Below, piece by piece: positions 1 to 5,972 of a stretch of 8,362 nucleotides of DNA; positions within the stretch are counted from its first letter, which is position 1; every line of letters begins with the position of its first letter. Below the pieces are notes generated by a model. That model was given only the letters and a program-made list of their open reading frames with translations. It was not told where the DNA came from and ran no database searches. The stretch lies in NCBI GenBank assembly GCA_014380205.1, contig JACMKH010000230.1, forward strand, positions 1 to 8,362, in the 5' to 3' direction. This DNA comes from Sphingomonadaceae bacterium (lineage in GTDB: Bacteria > Pseudomonadota > Alphaproteobacteria > Sphingomonadales > Sphingomonadaceae). The position numbers were made by a program, and so were the translations under genes.

Positions 1-392
1 AGGCTCGCGCTTGGCGCCTCGCGCGCGACCACCGCGTCGTAGCGGTCGGCGACGATCAGCCCGGTGCGCGCGGGATCGAGCTCGGCGCGATCGAACAGCG
101 CGAGATCGAAGCCGCCGGGGACCGCCCAGAAATAGCGGTCGCAATAATCGAGATATTCCGGCCATTTATGGTCGCCGAGCAGATCGGCGCGACTGCACTT
201 GATCTCGACGATGGTGATCCTCCCGCGCGGATCGATCGCCATGATGTCCGCGCGGCGGCCGTTGCCGAGCGGCACCTCGCACAGCGAGATGAGGTCATGA
301 CGCCAGAACAGCCGCGCGACGCCACGCGCGACATCGCGCGCAACCGGCGGCGCATCGGCGAGGCATTCGAGCGGATCGGGCGAGTCGGCCAT
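1..392 (-). CDS. mmcB: MmcB-family DNA repair nuclease, 3' end cut by window
   Basis: Only the first 130 codons are present; the gene continues beyond position 1. The protein starts MADSPDPLECLADAPP. It carries a PD-(D/E)XK nuclease core: Glu39 in LCEVPLG, Asp49 in RRADIMAID, and Glu63-x-Lys65 in ITIVEIKCSR, followed by GDHKWPEYLDYCDRYFWAV (residues 73-91). This arrangement is what I know for MmcB (DUF2319), an SOS-induced protein needed for mitomycin C resistance in Caulobacter, presumably acting on damaged DNA in the cytoplasm. The start at 392 is the first ATG after the DUF1491 gene and fits the family. A perfect LexA box lies 14 bp upstream (407-421), which independently supports both the identity and the regulation. 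The catalytic residues visible are intact. The exact reaction is not established for the family as far as I know. Confidence 0.88.
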   Translation of the reverse strand, partial: MADSPDPLECLADAPPVARDVARGVARLFWRHDLISLCEVPLGNGRRADIMAIDPRGRITIVEIKCSRADLLGDHKWPEYLDYCDRYFWAVPGGFDLALFDRAELDPARTGLIVADRYDAVVAREAPSAS

Positions 393-400
393 CGCGCGCC

Positions 401-429
401 AGCCTAGAACATAAGCGGAACCGATGCAA
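401..429 (-). promoter_or_regulatory. Candidate mmcB promoter around the LexA box
   Basis: Minus-strand TTGCAT (424-429) and TAGGCT (401-406) are separated by exactly 17 bp. Both hexamers are weak matches to consensus, which is common for SOS promoters. Transcription would begin close to position 395, giving an almost leaderless mmcB mRNA. No Shine-Dalgarno sequence is visible before the mmcB ATG, which is consistent with that. Confidence 0.4.
407..421 (-). promoter_or_regulatory. LexA (SOS) box controlling mmcB
   Basis: On the minus strand this reads GTTC, seven bases, GTTC, the exact direct-repeat LexA operator of alphaproteobacteria. It lies in the 42-bp gap upstream of mmcB and ends 14 bp before its start codon. 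It sits wholly between a candidate -35 (424-429) and -10 (401-406), so bound LexA would block RNA polymerase. The association with mmcB, a known SOS gene in Caulobacter, makes a chance match unlikely. Confidence 0.9.
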
Positions 430-434
430 AGCGA

Positions 435-770
435 TCAGACGCCCATGTCGTCGAGGATCGCCTCCGCATCGGGCAGGTCGAGCTCGACCACCCAAAGATC
501 GGGGTCGAAGCCCCGCCGCCGCGCGATATAGTCGCGCACCGCCGCGCCCTCCTCGTCGGGCTCGGGGCCGCAGGGCGCCCAGCGATAGTCGCCGTCGGGC
601 CCAAGGCTGCGCTCGAGCAGGCGCAGCGCGCGTCCGCGCTCGGCGAGCGCGATGACGATCGCGCCGGCTGTCTCGTCGCCCTTGGCGAGCACCGCGGCGT
701 GGCCGCCAAGCCCCTCGACGCTGCGGATCATCGCGCTTACCAGCAGCCGGCTGGTCAGCCGGACGGTCAC
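435..770 (-). CDS. DUF1491 family protein
   Basis: A 111-residue protein beginning MTVRLTSRLLVSAMIRSVEG. I recognise it as DUF1491, a small alphaproteobacterial family of unknown function. The recognisable parts are the N-terminal RL.S..LV.A..R pattern, LAKGDETAGAIVI (residues 28-40), the WAPCGPEP segment (64-71) and the C-terminal ARRRGFDPDLWVVELD block (83-98). The length is normal for the family. There is no signal peptide or membrane segment, so it is probably cytosolic. The start is GTG at 770, and GTGA overlaps the TGA stop of the thioesterase gene by four bases, suggesting coupled translation at the distal end of the hpf-ptsN transcript. The next gene downstream, mmcB, has its own LexA-controlled promoter, so co-transcription with mmcB is possible but not required. 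The family is clear; its biochemical role is unknown. Confidence 0.85.
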   Translation of the reverse strand: MTVRLTSRLLVSAMIRSVEGLGGHAAVLAKGDETAGAIVIALAERGRALRLLERSLGPDGDYRWAPCGPEPDEEGAAVRDYIARRRGFDPDLWVVELDLPDAEAILDDMGV

Positions 771-1240
771 GGCTGGCGGTATCCGCCGAGCGAGGAGAGC
801 GCGATGCGCGAACGCATGAACGTCCCCGTGCCGCGCGCGGCCTCCTCGCCGCTCGCGTCGATCAGCCGCGCCTCGGCGATGAACACGCGCCGCTGGCCGC
901 TGATCCAGCGCCCTTCGGCGGTGACCTTGCCGCCGACAATCGGCCGGGTGAACAGCAGGGTGAACCCGGTGGTGAGCAGGAAGCGGTCGCTGACGAGGCT
1001 GTTCGCCGCGTAAAAGGCCGCGTCGTCGAGCATCTTGAAATAGCTCGTGCCGTGCGCCGCGCCGGCGGCGTGATGGTGGCGCGCGTCGAGCGTGAAGCAG
1101 ATCCGCGCCGCGCCCGGGCCGGTGATCTCGATCCGCGAATCCCAGAAGGTGTTGACCGGCGCCGAGGCGTAGAGCGATTCGAGCGCGCTGAAGTGCGCCT
1201 GCTCGCCCGCCGAAGGCGCGCGCTGCTCGGCGTCAGGCAG
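767..1240 (-). CDS. PaaI-type hotdog thioesterase with a CTG start
   Basis: A protein of about 157 residues. The hotdog core is clear: HHHAAGAAHGTSYFKMLDDAAFYAANS (residues 55-81) holds the His-Gly pair (63-64) and the Asp72/Asp73 helix of PaaI-like acyl-CoA thioesterases. It is followed by a beta-rich half with FTRPIVGGKVTAEGRW and RRVFIAEARLIDASGEE. It probably hydrolyses an acyl-CoA in the cytosol; the substrate is unknown. The only in-frame ATGs lie inside the fold (the first at 1033), and there is no in-frame ATG, GTG or TTG between there and at least 1318. The best start is CTG at 1240, giving MPDAEQ at the N-terminus and overlapping the ptsN stop (TGA, 1235-1233) by eight bases. The reading frame is intact to TGA at 767. 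It lies between ptsN and the DUF1491 gene, probably in one transcript. The identity is firm; the start is an inference. Confidence 0.82.
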   Translation of the reverse strand: MPDAEQRAPSAGEQAHFSALESLYASAPVNTFWDSRIEITGPGAARICFTLDARHHHAAGAAHGTSYFKMLDDAAFYAANSLVSDRFLLTTGFTLLFTRPIVGGKVTAEGRWISGQRRVFIAEARLIDASGEEAARGTGTFMRSRIALSSLGGYRQP

Positions 1241-1700
1241 CGTCGGCCGCCGGCAGCTGCGCGAACAGCGCGTAGAGCGCGTCCTGCGAACGCGCTCCGC
1301 GCAGCTTGGCGACGAAGCGCTCGTCGCGGAACGATCGGCTGACCCGCGCCAGCGCCTTCAGATGCCCCGCCCCCGTGTCGCTCGGCGACAGCAGCGTGAA
1401 CACGCAATCGACGGGCATGCCGTCGACCGCGCCATAGTCGATCGGCCTGGCGAGCCTGAAGAACAGCCCATGGACCTCGCCCACGCAATCGAGCTGCGCG
1501 TGCGGGATCGCGACGCCGCGGCCATAGCCGGTCGAAGCGAGCCGCTCGCGCGCCTTGATCGGCGCCTCGATGCTCTCGGCAGGGCAGCCCGTCACCTTCG
1601 CGGCGCGCGCGACGATCTCGCGAAACAACGCCTTCTTGTTGGGGACATCGAGTCCGAGCGCCACCGATTCGGGGGTCAGTATGTCGGCAAGATCGTTCAT
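1233..1700 (-). CDS. ptsN: PTS IIA-like nitrogen regulatory protein EIIA-Ntr
   Basis: A 155-residue protein starting MNDLADILTPESVALGLDV, the typical N-terminus of EIIA-Ntr. The phosphorylated histidine is His67 in YGRGVAIPHAQLD (residues 59-71). The fructose/mannitol IIA fold continues through LARPIDYGAVDGMPVDCVFTLLSPSDT (83-109) and GHLKALARVSRSFRD (112-126). It receives phosphate from NPr (PtsO) in the nitrogen PTS and acts by protein contact on targets such as potassium transport and stress kinases; none of these partners is in the window. Length and active site are normal. It follows hpf by 62 bp, the usual neighbourhood, but rpoN, which precedes hpf in many proteobacteria, is absent here. 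No good Shine-Dalgarno is seen; an inverted repeat (1703-1733) ends two bases before the ATG. The downstream thioesterase starts inside its last codons. Confidence 0.95.
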   Translation of the reverse strand: MNDLADILTPESVALGLDVPNKKALFREIVARAAKVTGCPAESIEAPIKARERLASTGYGRGVAIPHAQLDCVGEVHGLFFRLARPIDYGAVDGMPVDCVFTLLSPSDTGAGHLKALARVSRSFRDERFVAKLRGARSQDALYALFAQLPAADAA

Positions 1701-1702
1701 AA

Positions 1703-1733
1703 CGCACCACAGGCAGCGCTCCCAGGAGGTGCG
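1703..1733 (-). repeat. Inverted repeat just upstream of ptsN
   Basis: CGCACC (1728-1733 read on the minus strand) pairs with GGTGCG (1703-1708) across a 19-base loop, and two G-U pairs can extend the stem toward the ptsN start. The hairpin would end immediately before the ATG and could affect translation or processing of the hpf-ptsN message. In such GC-rich DNA a six-base stem can arise by chance. Confidence 0.3.
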
Positions 1734-1762
1734 CCGCTTCCCTTTCCTTCATACGCCCCGAA

Positions 1763-2341
1763 TCAGGCGGCCCTGCCGGGCTCGACCCAGCCGATCGTGC
1801 CGTCGTTGCGCCGATAGACCATGTTGAACGCGCCCGTCCCGCTGTTCTTGAACAGCAGCGCGTTGGTGTTTCTCAGATCGAGCATCATCACCGCGTCCGA
1901 GACGCTCGCGTCGGGGATGTCGACGCGCGTCTCGGCGACGATCGGCGGATTGTCCGAAGGCTCGTCCTCCTCGTCGGCGCCCTGGAACACGGTATAGCCC
2001 GCCGCGTCTGGCGGCGCGAGATCCTCGCCGTTGCCCTGATGGTGGCGGTCCTTGAGCCGGCTCATATAGCGCCTGAGCTGCTTCTCGACTCGTCCCGAGG
2101 CCTGGTCGAACGCGGCGTGCGCGTCGCTCGCGCCGCCTTCGCCGCGCAGCACGAGCCCCTGCATGACATGCGCGACGATGTCGCAGCGGAAGCTGTGCTC
2201 ATAGGGCCCCTTGCCGAAGGTGACGTGCGCCGAGAGCGTGCGCGCGAAGTATTTTTCGGAGATCGCGTTGAGCCGCTCCTCGACATGCGCCTTGAGCGCG
2301 TCGCCGGTGTCGATCTGATGGCCCGAAACGCGAATATCCAT
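1763..2341 (-). CDS. hpf: Long-form ribosome hibernation promoting factor
   Basis: A 192-residue protein starting MDIRVSGHQIDTGDALKAHVEERLN. Residues 1-100 form the HPF/RaiA domain that binds the decoding region of the 30S subunit: YFARTLSAHVTFGKGPYEHSFRCDIVAH, then the helix AHAAFDQASGRVEKQLRRYMSRLKD. After an acidic linker (about 105-133) comes the C-terminal dimerisation domain VAETRVDIPDASVSDAVMMLDLRNTNALLFKNSGTGAFNMVYRRNDGTIGWVEP (135-188). Both domains together define the long form, which pairs ribosomes into inactive 100S particles in stationary phase or starvation. The ATG at 2341 has a good Shine-Dalgarno, AGAAGGA, eight bases upstream, unlike most genes in this window, so it may be strongly expressed. 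It lies 53 bp after dnaQ and before ptsN. I see no clear promoter in the gap, so transcription from within or through dnaQ is likely. Confidence 0.95.
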   Translation of the reverse strand: MDIRVSGHQIDTGDALKAHVEERLNAISEKYFARTLSAHVTFGKGPYEHSFRCDIVAHVMQGLVLRGEGGASDAHAAFDQASGRVEKQLRRYMSRLKDRHHQGNGEDLAPPDAAGYTVFQGADEEDEPSDNPPIVAETRVDIPDASVSDAVMMLDLRNTNALLFKNSGTGAFNMVYRRNDGTIGWVEPGRAA

Positions 2342-2394
2342 CGCTGACGTCCTTCTTTCCTGTGCCCGCGGCCCGGAGGGGCCCGCCTGGCTGC

Positions 2395-3093
2395 TCAATG
2401 GTCGGGCGCGGCGTCGCGCCACAGCGGATCGACAAGACCCGCGACGAAGGCGGCATGGCGGGCGAGCTCGTCGAACGAGGGCGCGTGCGGCCGCGCGGGC
2501 CGGTAGGGGCGCTCGGCCGGCCTAAACGCAAAGACATTTCCTTCGCGCCGCGGCGGCTGTTCGGTTAGCACGAGCCCGATCTGCCGCCCGCCGGTGAGCT
2601 CGACATAGACTTGGCACAGCAGCTGAGCGTCGAGCAGCGCGCCGTGGAGCACGCGCTGGCTGCGGTCGACTCCGTAGCGCGTGCAGAGCGCGTCGAGGCT
2701 GTGCTTGGCGCCCGGATGGCGCGTGCGCGCGAGCATCAACGTGCAGACCATGCGCTCCATCGCCAGCGCGGTCCGCCCGCACGCCTCGAGCTCCCAGTTG
2801 AGGAAGGAAAAGTCGAACACGGCGTTGTGCGCGATGAGCGGACTATCGCCGATGAACACGAGCAATTCCTCGACGCGATCGGCGAATCCGGGCTTGTCGG
2901 CGAGGAACGCGTCGGAGAGGCCGTGGACGGCGTAGGCGTCGCTCGGCATCGCGCGCAACGGATTGAAATAGGCGTGGAAGTGCGCCCCGGTCTCGACCCG
3001 GTTGATCAGTTCCAGCGCCCCGAACTCGACCAGCCGGTGGCCATCCAAGGGGCTAAGGCCCGTCGTTTCCGTGTCGAAAACTATTTCACGCAT
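2395..3093 (-). CDS. dnaQ: DNA polymerase III epsilon subunit (3'-5' proofreading exonuclease)
   Basis: A 232-residue DEDD-family exonuclease. Exo I is MREIVFDTETTGLSP with Asp7 and Glu9. Exo II is LIAHNAVFDFSFLNWEL (residues 87-102) with Asp94. Exo III is RVLHGALLDAQLL with His150 and Asp155 in the H-x4-D arrangement of DnaQ. KHSLDALCTRYGVD (131-144) is also characteristic. It removes misincorporated bases in the DNA polymerase III core. The C-terminal tail after about residue 180 is the flexible part that contacts the polymerase subunit. I chose ATG at 3093 rather than the in-frame TTG at 3102 because family members begin directly with MREIVFDTETTG. The gene overlaps the end of coaE by 13 bp, so its translation is probably coupled. 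It is the last gene of the ppsR-maf-aroE-coaE-dnaQ chain, an order shared with Caulobacter next to its origin. Confidence 0.95.
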   Translation of the reverse strand: MREIVFDTETTGLSPLDGHRLVEFGALELINRVETGAHFHAYFNPLRAMPSDAYAVHGLSDAFLADKPGFADRVEELLVFIGDSPLIAHNAVFDFSFLNWELEACGRTALAMERMVCTLMLARTRHPGAKHSLDALCTRYGVDRSQRVLHGALLDAQLLCQVYVELTGGRQIGLVLTEQPPRREGNVFAFRPAERPYRPARPHAPSFDELARHAAFVAGLVDPLWRDAAPDH

Positions 3094-3695
3094 TGGCGGC
3101 AATATCGGACGGTGTGGGCGCTAAGGCAAGAGACCAGCGCGCGGACCTGTGCGGCGGTCTCCGCCAGCGGGCAGCCCGTCGCGATAACGAAATCGGCGCG
3201 GCGGCGCTTCTCGGCGTCGGGTGTCTGGAGCGCCTCGATGTGATCGAATTTCTGCGCGGTCATCCCCGGGCGCGCGAGCACGCGCACGCGCTGGATGTCG
3301 CGCGGGGCCGAGACCACGGCGATGGCGTCTACCTCGTCGAACCCGCCTTTCTCGAACAGCAGCGGGATGTCGAGCACGACGAGGGGCGCATCGCGGTGCG
3401 ACTCGACAAACGCCTCGCGGCTCTCGCCGACCTGTGGATGGACGAGCCCCTCGAGCCGCGCGATCGCCGCGCGGTCGCCGAGCACCGCCTTCGACAACAG
3501 CGCCCGGTCGACCCCTTCGGCATGCGTGGTCCCCGGAAACATCGCCTCGATCGCTTCAACCAGCGCCCCGCCCGGCCCCTGGAGCCTATGCACCTCGGCG
3601 TCGGCGTCGAACACGGGCACGCCTTCGGCCGCGAACATTTGCGCGACGGTGGACTTGCCCATGCCGATGGAGCCGGTCAGGCCAAGCGTGATCAT
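3081..3695 (-). CDS. coaE: Dephospho-CoA kinase
   Basis: A 204-residue P-loop kinase that phosphorylates the 3'-hydroxyl of dephospho-CoA, the last step of coenzyme A synthesis, in the cytosol. The Walker A motif is GSIGMGKST (residues 8-16). FDADAEVHRL (29-38) is the conserved substrate-site segment. LEGLVHPQVGE (81-91) holds the conserved HP pair, and VVLDIPLLFEKG (106-117) is the CoaE signature. All are intact and the length is normal. The ATG at 3695 overlaps the TGA of aroE as ATGA, so the two are probably translationally coupled. Its own stop, TAG, lies inside the first codons of dnaQ. It belongs to the same transcript as ppsR, maf and aroE. Confidence 0.96.
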   Translation of the reverse strand: MITLGLTGSIGMGKSTVAQMFAAEGVPVFDADAEVHRLQGPGGALVEAIEAMFPGTTHAEGVDRALLSKAVLGDRAAIARLEGLVHPQVGESREAFVESHRDAPLVVLDIPLLFEKGGFDEVDAIAVVSAPRDIQRVRVLARPGMTAQKFDHIEALQTPDAEKRRRADFVIATGCPLAETAAQVRALVSCLSAHTVRYCRQCVK

Positions 3696-4522
3696 GCGGT
3701 GAGCAACGCGCGTAGCTTGCCATCGTGCTCGCGGGGAGCGGGCTGACCGAAGAACATTTCGAAGGCGGCGGCCGCCTGGCCGACGAGCATGACTAGGCCG
3801 TCCACCCGCTGCCTCTTCAGCGCTTTCGCGCGTTTCAACAGATCGGTCTCAAGTGGCGCATAGACCATGTCGAAAACGAAGCTCTCAGCAGAAGTGAGCG
3901 CAAGAGCGTCGAGGACGGGCTCAGGCATGGCAGGGCGGCCCGTCATGCCTAGAGGGCTAGCGTTGATAACGCCATTCGCATCACGCATCGCGTTCGCTAC
4001 CTCGTCAAAGGCAAACCAGCGAGATTCAAAGCTGAATTCGTCGATGAATCTCTCAGCCTTCGCTTTGTCACGCGCCACTAGGCGGAGGTCATCCCCACAG
4101 ATCGCATCAAGCTCTTCCCTCGCGGCCACGGCAGCACCGCCCGCACCAATTAGACACACCGACCATAGATCGCTGGATACGCGCGATAGGCCGTCGCACA
4201 CTCCAGCGCCGTCTGTATTGTGCGCCTCCAGCCCCGTCCCAGTCCGCACCACGCAGTTCGCGGCATCGAGCTTTCCGACGCTCCACCCGCGCGCGTCAAC
4301 GAAATCGAGCACCGCCTGCTTGTGGGGCATCGTCACATTGCAACCACGCCATTCCGTGTCTCCGCGCCTCCGCGTGAAATAATCTTCCAGCTCGTCCGGC
4401 CGCACGTGGCATGCGCGGTATTCGGCGTCGATGCCGAGCTTGGCGAGCCAGAAATTGTGGATCAGCGGCGATTTGGAGTGCGCGATGGGGTCGCCGATGA
4501 CCTCGGCGTAGAGACGGGTCAT
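3692..4522 (-). CDS. aroE: Shikimate dehydrogenase
   Basis: A 276-residue enzyme that reduces 3-dehydroshikimate to shikimate with NADPH in aromatic amino acid synthesis. Substrate-binding motifs are SKSPLIHN (residues 16-23), NVTMPHK (62-68, catalytic Lys68) and HNTDG (101-105, catalytic Asp104). The nucleotide-binding loop is IGAGGAA (125-131), and the C-terminal helix carries DGLVMLVGQAA (241-251). The cofactor-selecting motif, usually NRT, reads ARD at 150-152: the Arg that contacts the 2'-phosphate of NADP is kept, the Thr is not. The ATG at 4522 overlaps the maf stop as ATGA. The centre of the gene (about 3841-4380) is poorer in GC, around 61% by hand count against about 72% in neighbouring samples, and uses codons such as AGA and TCT rarely seen elsewhere in the window. 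This may reflect recombination, but the enzyme looks functional. Confidence 0.95.
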   Translation of the reverse strand: MTRLYAEVIGDPIAHSKSPLIHNFWLAKLGIDAEYRACHVRPDELEDYFTRRRGDTEWRGCNVTMPHKQAVLDFVDARGWSVGKLDAANCVVRTGTGLEAHNTDGAGVCDGLSRVSSDLWSVCLIGAGGAAVAAREELDAICGDDLRLVARDKAKAERFIDEFSFESRWFAFDEVANAMRDANGVINASPLGMTGRPAMPEPVLDALALTSAESFVFDMVYAPLETDLLKRAKALKRQRVDGLVMLVGQAAAAFEMFFGQPAPREHDGKLRALLTA

Positions 4523-5112
4523 GCCACGATCACCCCGCGCTCTCGCAGATAGTCGAGCAGCGGCAAAAGCGGCAGCCCGAGGATCGTGAAATGGCTGCCC
4601 TCGATCCGCGCGAAAAGCTGCACGCCACGGCCCTCAAGCCGGTAGCCGCCCGCGCAGCCGCCAATGGTGGGCCATTCGGCATCGAGATATTCCTCGAGGA
4701 AGCCGTCGGAGAAATCGCGCATCGTGAGCTTCGCGGTGTCGACGTGGCGCCAGACCGGCCGCCCGCCCTCGGCGATCACGGCGGCGCTGTGCTGCGCGTG
4801 AGTCGCGCCGCGCAACTTCCCGAGCTGCGCTGAGGCCGCCTCGCGGTCCCCGGGCTTGCCCAGCGCCTCCTCGTCGATTGCCGCGACCTGGTCGCAGCCG
4901 AGCACCATCGCATCGGGAAAGCGCGCCGAGAGCTTGACCGCCTTGAGCTCGGCAAGCGCGTCGGCGAGGTCGCGCGGGCTCAGCCCTTCCGCCGAAAGCG
5001 ACGCCTTCGCCGCCTCCTCGTCGACGCCCGACGCCATGGCCTCATGCGGTACCTCCGCCGCCGCGAGCATAGCGCACCGCGCCGCGCTTTGCGAGGCGAG
5101 GATCAGGCGGAT
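4519..5112 (-). CDS. maf: Maf-family nucleotide pyrophosphatase, non-canonical start
   Basis: About 197 residues if counted from ATC at 5112. Maf proteins remove pyrophosphate from modified or non-canonical nucleotides. The N-terminal phosphate-binding motif is RLILASQSAARCAML (residues 2-16), the catalytic Asp74 is in VLGCDQVAAID (71-81), and GGCAGGYRLEGRGVQLFARIEGSHFTILGLPL follows (151-182). The DQV form resembles YceF, which acts on m7GTP, rather than the DT form of YhdE or B. subtilis Maf. The second Arg of the usual R-R pair is Cys13. No in-frame ATG, GTG or TTG exists at the required N-terminus; the first in-frame ATG would delete the catalytic loop. The candidates are ATC at 5112, seven bases after a strong GGAGG, or CTG at 5106, which forms CTGA with the ppsR stop. 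The gene overlaps ppsR and aroE, so it belongs to the same operon. Confidence 0.88.
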   Translation of the reverse strand: MRLILASQSAARCAMLAAAEVPHEAMASGVDEEAAKASLSAEGLSPRDLADALAELKAVKLSARFPDAMVLGCDQVAAIDEEALGKPGDREAASAQLGKLRGATHAQHSAAVIAEGGRPVWRHVDTAKLTMRDFSDGFLEEYLDAEWPTIGGCAGGYRLEGRGVQLFARIEGSHFTILGLPLLPLLDYLRERGVIVA

Positions 5113-5942
5113 GGCTTCTCCTCCTCGCCTTGCTGTTCCCTCAGATGCGCGACGATGTTGAGGATCGCCGCGGCGCTCTCCTCGATCGAGCGCCGCGTCA
5201 CGTCGATCACGGGCCAGCCCATGTCCGCGAAGATGCGCCGCGCATACGCAACCTCGGCCTTGACGCGCTCGGCGTCGACATAATCGGTCTCGGGGGCCTG
5301 ATGGAGCGCGAGCAGCCGGTTGCGGCGGACCTGGATCAGCCGTTCGGGGCTCGTCGTCAGCCCGACGACGACCGGGCCCGAGAGGCGGAAGAGCGTGTCG
5401 GACGGCGGCGCCTCGACGACCAGCGGGACGTTGGCGACCTTGTAGCCGCGGTTGGCGAGATAAATGCTCGTCGGCGTCTTCGAGGTGCGCGAGACCCCTG
5501 CGAGGATGATGTCGGCCGCCGGCCAGTCCTCGGGCGCGAGCCCGTCGTCGTGCGCGATCGTGTACTGGATCGCCTCGACGCGACGGAAATAGGCGGCGTC
5601 GAGCGCGTGCTGGCGGCCGGGCCGCTCGGCCGCCTCCATCCCGAGCAGTCGCGACAACGCGTCGATCACCGGATCGAGCGCTGAGACCGCGGGGAGGCCG
5701 AGCGCGTGCGCGCGCGCCTCGAGCAGCCCGCGGACATTGTGATTGACCAGCGTATGGAGGATCAGCCCCGGCTGGCGCGCGACATCCTCCATCACGCGCT
5801 CGATATGCCCCTCGGTGCGCACCATCGGCCAGTAGTGCTTGACCGTCTCGACCCCCTCGAACCGCGCGAGCGCGGCTTTCGCCATGTTCTCGAGCGTCTC
5901 GCCCGTCGAATCCGAAACGAGATGGAGCTGAAGGCGGATCAT
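5103..5942 (-). CDS. ppsR: PEP synthase / pyruvate, phosphate dikinase regulatory protein
   Basis: A 279-residue DUF299 protein, a bifunctional ADP-dependent kinase and Pi-dependent phosphorylase that switches PEP synthase or pyruvate, phosphate dikinase off and on. HLVSDSTGETLENMAKAAL (residues 7-25) is the N-terminal signature. The P-loop-like nucleotide site is GVSRTSKTPTSIYLANRGYK (149-168). EAIQYTIAHDDG (123-134) and DVTRRSIEESAAAIL (about 249-263) are also typical. The length is normal. It cannot be said from this window which of the two target enzymes the cell has. ATG at 5942 is the natural start; no clear Shine-Dalgarno precedes it. It is the first gene of the left-hand transcript and borders the putative origin, the position of its homologue (RP001) in Rickettsia and Caulobacter. 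One of the DnaA boxes lies only 11-19 bp upstream of its start. Confidence 0.95.
   Translation of the reverse strand: MIRLQLHLVSDSTGETLENMAKAALARFEGVETVKHYWPMVRTEGHIERVMEDVARQPGLILHTLVNHNVRGLLEARAHALGLPAVSALDPVIDALSRLLGMEAAERPGRQHALDAAYFRRVEAIQYTIAHDDGLAPEDWPAADIILAGVSRTSKTPTSIYLANRGYKVANVPLVVEAPPSDTLFRLSGPVVVGLTTSPERLIQVRRNRLLALHQAPETDYVDAERVKAEVAYARRIFADMGWPVIDVTRRSIEESAAAILNIVAHLREQQGEEEKPSA
5113..5124 (-). promoter_or_regulatory. Strong Shine-Dalgarno that points to the maf start
   Basis: Minus-strand GGAGGAG (5118-5124) lies in the last codons of ppsR. It is seven bases before ATC (5112-5110) when measured from GGAGG, and thirteen before CTG (5106-5104). The ATC codon is exactly where Maf homologues carry their initiator methionine (M-R-L-I-L-A-S). 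The spacing therefore favours ATC as a rare initiation codon, although CTG remains possible. Confidence 0.55.
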
Positions 5943-5952
5943 CGAGCGGAAC

Positions 5953-5961
5953 TGTGGAGAA
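5953..5961 (-). promoter_or_regulatory. DnaA box 1 (8/9)
   Basis: The minus strand reads TTCTCCACA, one mismatch from the TTATCCACA consensus. It lies 11 bp upstream of the ppsR start codon, so DnaA bound here could also repress the ppsR operon. Confidence 0.6.
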
Positions 5962-5972
5962 CCATGGCCAAA

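Noticed and set aside
1231..1240. Programmed +1 frameshift fusing PtsN to the thioesterase, as in prfB
   Set aside because: The stop context is UGAC as in prfB, but the preceding codon GCC is not slippery and there is no internal Shine-Dalgarno. A CTG start is simpler.
2370..2383. Rho-independent terminator between dnaQ and hpf
   Set aside because: GGCCC/GGGCC forms a five-base stem with a four-base loop, but no run of T follows on either strand; likely a chance product of high GC.
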